A DNA stretch of 64,000 bases from Tetmemena sp. SeJ-2015 (lineage: Eukaryota; Ciliophora; Spirotrichea; Sporadotrichida; Oxytrichidae), in contig JAJKFJ010021664.1 of NCBI GenBank assembly GCA_027382625.1, positions 1-64,000 on the forward strand. The letters run 5' to 3'. This document shows positions 61,374 through 64,000 of this stretch, piece by piece. The notes under the pieces were generated by a model, which was given only the letters and a program-made list of their open reading frames with translations, was not told the DNA's origin and made no database searches. How positions within the stretch are numbered: the first letter of the stretch is position 1; every line of letters begins with the position of its first letter. A program made the position numbers and the translations under genes.

Positions 61374-62636
61374 ATGCAGCATTAAAACTACACAACGGGA
61401 GGTGCTTACAGACCCTTGAAGAAGAAAGGAAAGAATTCTTTTGCTGCTGGTCTAGCAGCCATGTATAAAAAGATAAGTGGTGAAGACGCCTCCTACAACC
61501 CTCCTAGAATTTATGAACCAGAGCAACCTCAAGGTAGATGCATTTACGACGATGACGAGAGCGCTCTCCCTGAACCTGACTACCTATTGGATAACAACTC
61601 TTTCGATTCTCAAGTCATTGCAAACTGTGACTCATTTCTAAATCCAACATCCAATATTGAAAATGAATAGCAGCAGCAGTAATTTGGATTCAACAAGTAC
61701 GACTGGGTTAGAATAGGATCCACTGACCACTAGGTTTATCTCAAAACCCTGCAGGATATCATAAAGAACAGAAACAAGAAAGAATAAGCGGTGTGTTTAA
61801 CTTGCTGGAGATTCCTATCCCTCAAAGCAATGAGACTCCATGAACAAGCTACTCACACCAGCGCACTCTCAGATTTGCTAAGAGATAGCACAAGCTTTCT
61901 ACAGTTTGCAAGAGCTCATGGTCGAGTAACTGCTGAAGGATGGGTCTAAAAGATCTGTTCAAATGATAGACTTAAACTCTCAAGAAGCAAGTATGACCAC
62001 ATTGAAAACTAAATAGCTGCAGCTGGATCGCTCACTATCAAAAATTCAGAAAACTTAGTGCCATTCGATGATGCTCTTATCTTTAAAAAGACAGGAGAAA
62101 ACGAAAGCTAGTTTGAAAGAGACAAAGCAGCATTTGAAAGGATGCTCTTGAATGGAAATCTAAACACATGCTTCGACTAGAAAGAGAAAGAGAAACTGCT
62201 GATGGCACTCAACTCTTTTAAAATTCAGATGCAATCAATAGAAGAGAGTATGTGTGAAGTAGCTCATCATATAGGGTCTATGGTTTCTAGATTTAACCAG
62301 AGAACTACTAACTTATAAAACAGCGAACAGTAATTTCAAGAAGAGCTGCAATAAGTTGATTAGGAGGAATATTCAGTGATGCAGGAATTCAACAAGCTTG
62401 AGAATTTCACTATCTAAGAAGACCAAGATTAAAAAATAAAAGCATTGGAATAATACCATCAAGATAGGGAATTCTCTTACTTTGGTGAAAGTGAGTGCTA
62501 AATTATTGCAGATCTTGAAGCAGATGAAAATGAATAAGATTTATCTTTTAAGGATCAAACTTAACTTCCTTCATCTTAAAATGAAGAAGATTAAATTTTT
62601 GAAAATGAAGATGAGAATTTAGTTTTTAAAAATTGA
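61374..62636 (+). CDS. CLxCW-finger protein, paralogue 3
   Basis: An uninterrupted frame of 420 codons from ATG 61374 to TGA 62634-62636, 149 bp after paralogue 2. It starts MQHQNYTTGGAYRPLKKKGK. The finger at about 61796-61860 reads CLTCWRFLSLKAMRLHEQAT then H, the same spacing as its neighbours. SFLQFARAHGRVTAEGWVQK follows, matching paralogue 2 in SFLQ-x-AR-x2-G and G-x-VQ. The PPYLSAPL motif is absent. The C-terminal half is coiled-coil-like and acidic (FQEELQQVDQEEYSVMQEFN). It is the most diverged of the three. Family and function unknown. Confidence 0.78.
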
Positions 62637-62773
62637 AAATTTAAACTTTCTTAAGATTAAATTCGAATCTTCTAATGAGTTCATGCGTATGTGTTTGTGT
62701 TATTCATAGATATAATTTATTAATTTCTGAGGCATTTCAGATATTATACTCAAGTTAAGTTTATAATTGCAAA

Positions 62774-64000
62774 ATGAGCGAAATACACAAGCCTTAGCTG
62801 CTTTCACTAAGCTCTCCACAAAATGAAAAGAAAATGTAAATCTTCACCAATCAAAGTGGCTAGAAGTGTTCTTTCTAAGCGATGTCAATACCTCCTCCCC
62901 AGATAAAGTCTCCTCAGTATTTCAGCCCAGGAAAGTAGGCAGCCTCTCACTAAGCATTTAACTTCAATATCCCTCAGAGGGAAAAGTGTATTTAATTTTA
63001 GGAGTTCTGTGCACCAGAAGAGTAACTCGAGCTGCTTATCTGGGACATTCTATGGCTAGGATACTAATTAGCCTCTAAGTTAGGCATAATCACCTAAAGT
63101 CAATCCTTATATGTATATTACTTATTTCAAAGACTTGTCGGGAATGCTCGAAGCAAACACTATTCATTTTTTAAATGCTAAAGTAAAACTACATATACTA
63201 GCAGAACTAACTTTACTCTTAAACTGGAGTGAAGTTGAAACAGTTAAATACGCCTTAATAGAACACCAATCTCCAAAATAAGTCTATAATTAACTAGAGC
63301 ACTCACAACTCCTCATAGTAGAATACAACCTCTTTTCAATATGACAATCAAAATTGGGTGTTCATCAAAAGCGAGAAAAAGACAACCTCATTCGGATAAG
63401 TAGGCATGAACCTCATGGCTCAAAATCTTTCCTACAAAAAGAGAGTTATCAAAATGAAAGAGATGAATAGAAGTAGTGTGCTTAGTGATAATACAAGCGT
63501 GGATTCCCCCACCAATAAATCCTGTAATTCAATGAACATAGCTGAGATACTCAAGCGTCATGATAAAATCAGGGACGAGCAGCAAATTTCACTCCAAATA
63601 CAAGAGAAACAGCTAGAAGAGCACTAAAGCAGATTTTCAATAAGAGATGACGATAGTCCATCTCAGATCTTGCAAAAGGTGGCCTCATCGATTCATGATA
63701 AAATGTGTTGTGGAGGGAAAAGGGCTGCTGCAAGAAGCTAATCCACAAAAAATCACATATAATTAAGCAACAAAGATGAAGGAGTAATCTTATTATCGTT
63801 TAAAATTTTTTGAGTAATGAATGAGTCTGGTTCGATAGCCAATAAATTAAAGCATTTCAGTAGCTCAAAGTAACAAGCATCGACAAGTTTTATCTAGAGC
63901 TAGAAAAATGAAAGTTTTGATTCGAAGAACAATTCATTTTGCTAGGCTGACTAATTTAGCAATGGGACTAGCCAAGAGAGAGTGCCTAGAATAAGCAATA
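62774..64000 (+). CDS. Unknown S/K/Q-rich protein, cut by right window edge
   Basis: It starts MSEIHKPQLLSLSSPQNEKK at 62774, 137 bp after the last finger gene, and is still open at 64000. Blocks include FNIPQREKCIQFQEFCAPEE with LELLIWDILWLGYQLASKLG, then after AT-rich breaks near 63095-63210 WSEVETVKYALIEHQSPKQV, NWVFIKSEKKTTSFGQVGMN, EILKRHDKIRDEQQISLQIQ and DKMCCGGKRAAARSQS. An IES with pointer GTAAT lies at 63784-63818. No finger motif is present, so it is not an obvious fourth paralogue. No domain recognised. Confidence 0.55.
63784..63818. other. IES, pointer GTAAT, 30 bp, removes in-frame TGA
   Basis: GTAAT occurs at 63784-63788 and 63814-63818. The 30-bp insert ends the frame with TGA; deletion reads NKDEGVMNESGSIANKLKH. 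Confidence 0.8.

Overview
The window looks like germline (micronuclear) DNA of a spirotrich, probably hypotrich, ciliate. Two signs support this. First, genes read only if TAA and TAG mean glutamine and TGA is the sole stop: known proteins (DNA polymerase kappa, an AGC kinase, SDHAF2, RPL37, an ANKRD13-like protein) carry many in-frame TAA/TAG codons and end at TGA. Second, the genes are cut by short AT-rich insertions flanked by direct repeats of 3-9 bp. Dropping the insertion with one repeat copy restores frame, removes in-frame TGA, and rebuilds conserved motifs. These are internal eliminated sequences (IESs) between macronuclear-destined segments (MDSs), and the repeats are pointers. A smaller set of GT...AG insertions are ordinary introns of about 28-129 nt. 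No telomeric C4A4/G4T4 tract, transposase, rRNA or tRNA was seen. I found no scrambled or inverted MDS; every gene I could follow runs in linear order.

Layout. 1-2193 (+) C-terminal half of a multi-pass membrane protein; 3264-6662 (+) DNA polymerase kappa; 6781-8856 (+) membrane RING-H2 protein; 8934-10716 (+) ANKRD13-like protein; 11172-12427 (-) AGC kinase; 12612-15730 and 15791-16576 (-) unknown proteins; 17086-19851 (+) Q-rich protein with a HECTD1-type discoidin domain; 19827-22289 (-) unknown; 22714-23427 (+) SDHAF2; 23643-29112 (+) very large unknown protein; 29208-31171 (-) glycine-zipper protein; 31424-35861 (-) coiled-coil protein; 36067-37849 (+) BTB-BACK protein; 37833-44141 (-) Sfi1-like W-repeat coiled-coil protein; 44451-50565 (+) C2-domain Q/N-rich protein; 50792-51205 (+) RPL37; 51582-52955 (-) secreted helical protein; 53198-54688 (-) BTB protein; 54831-57999 (+) multi-EF-hand protein; 58163-62636 (+) three tandem paralogues with a C2H2-like CLxCW finger; 62774-64000 (+) unknown, cut by the window edge.

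The genes do not form a pathway; in this type of ciliate each locus would become its own small macronuclear chromosome. The region is unusually gene-dense for a hypotrich germline, with intergenic gaps often of 50-200 bp and mostly tiny IESs. The most interesting items are the IES/pointer architecture, one large IES that carries 32-bp terminal inverted repeats, the tandem CLxCW finger family, an RPL37 lacking three of its four zinc cysteines, and repeated one-base frame breaks in A/T runs. Gene ends and frame joins were worked out by eye, so boundaries may be off by a few codons and some very short IESs could equally be one-base indels.
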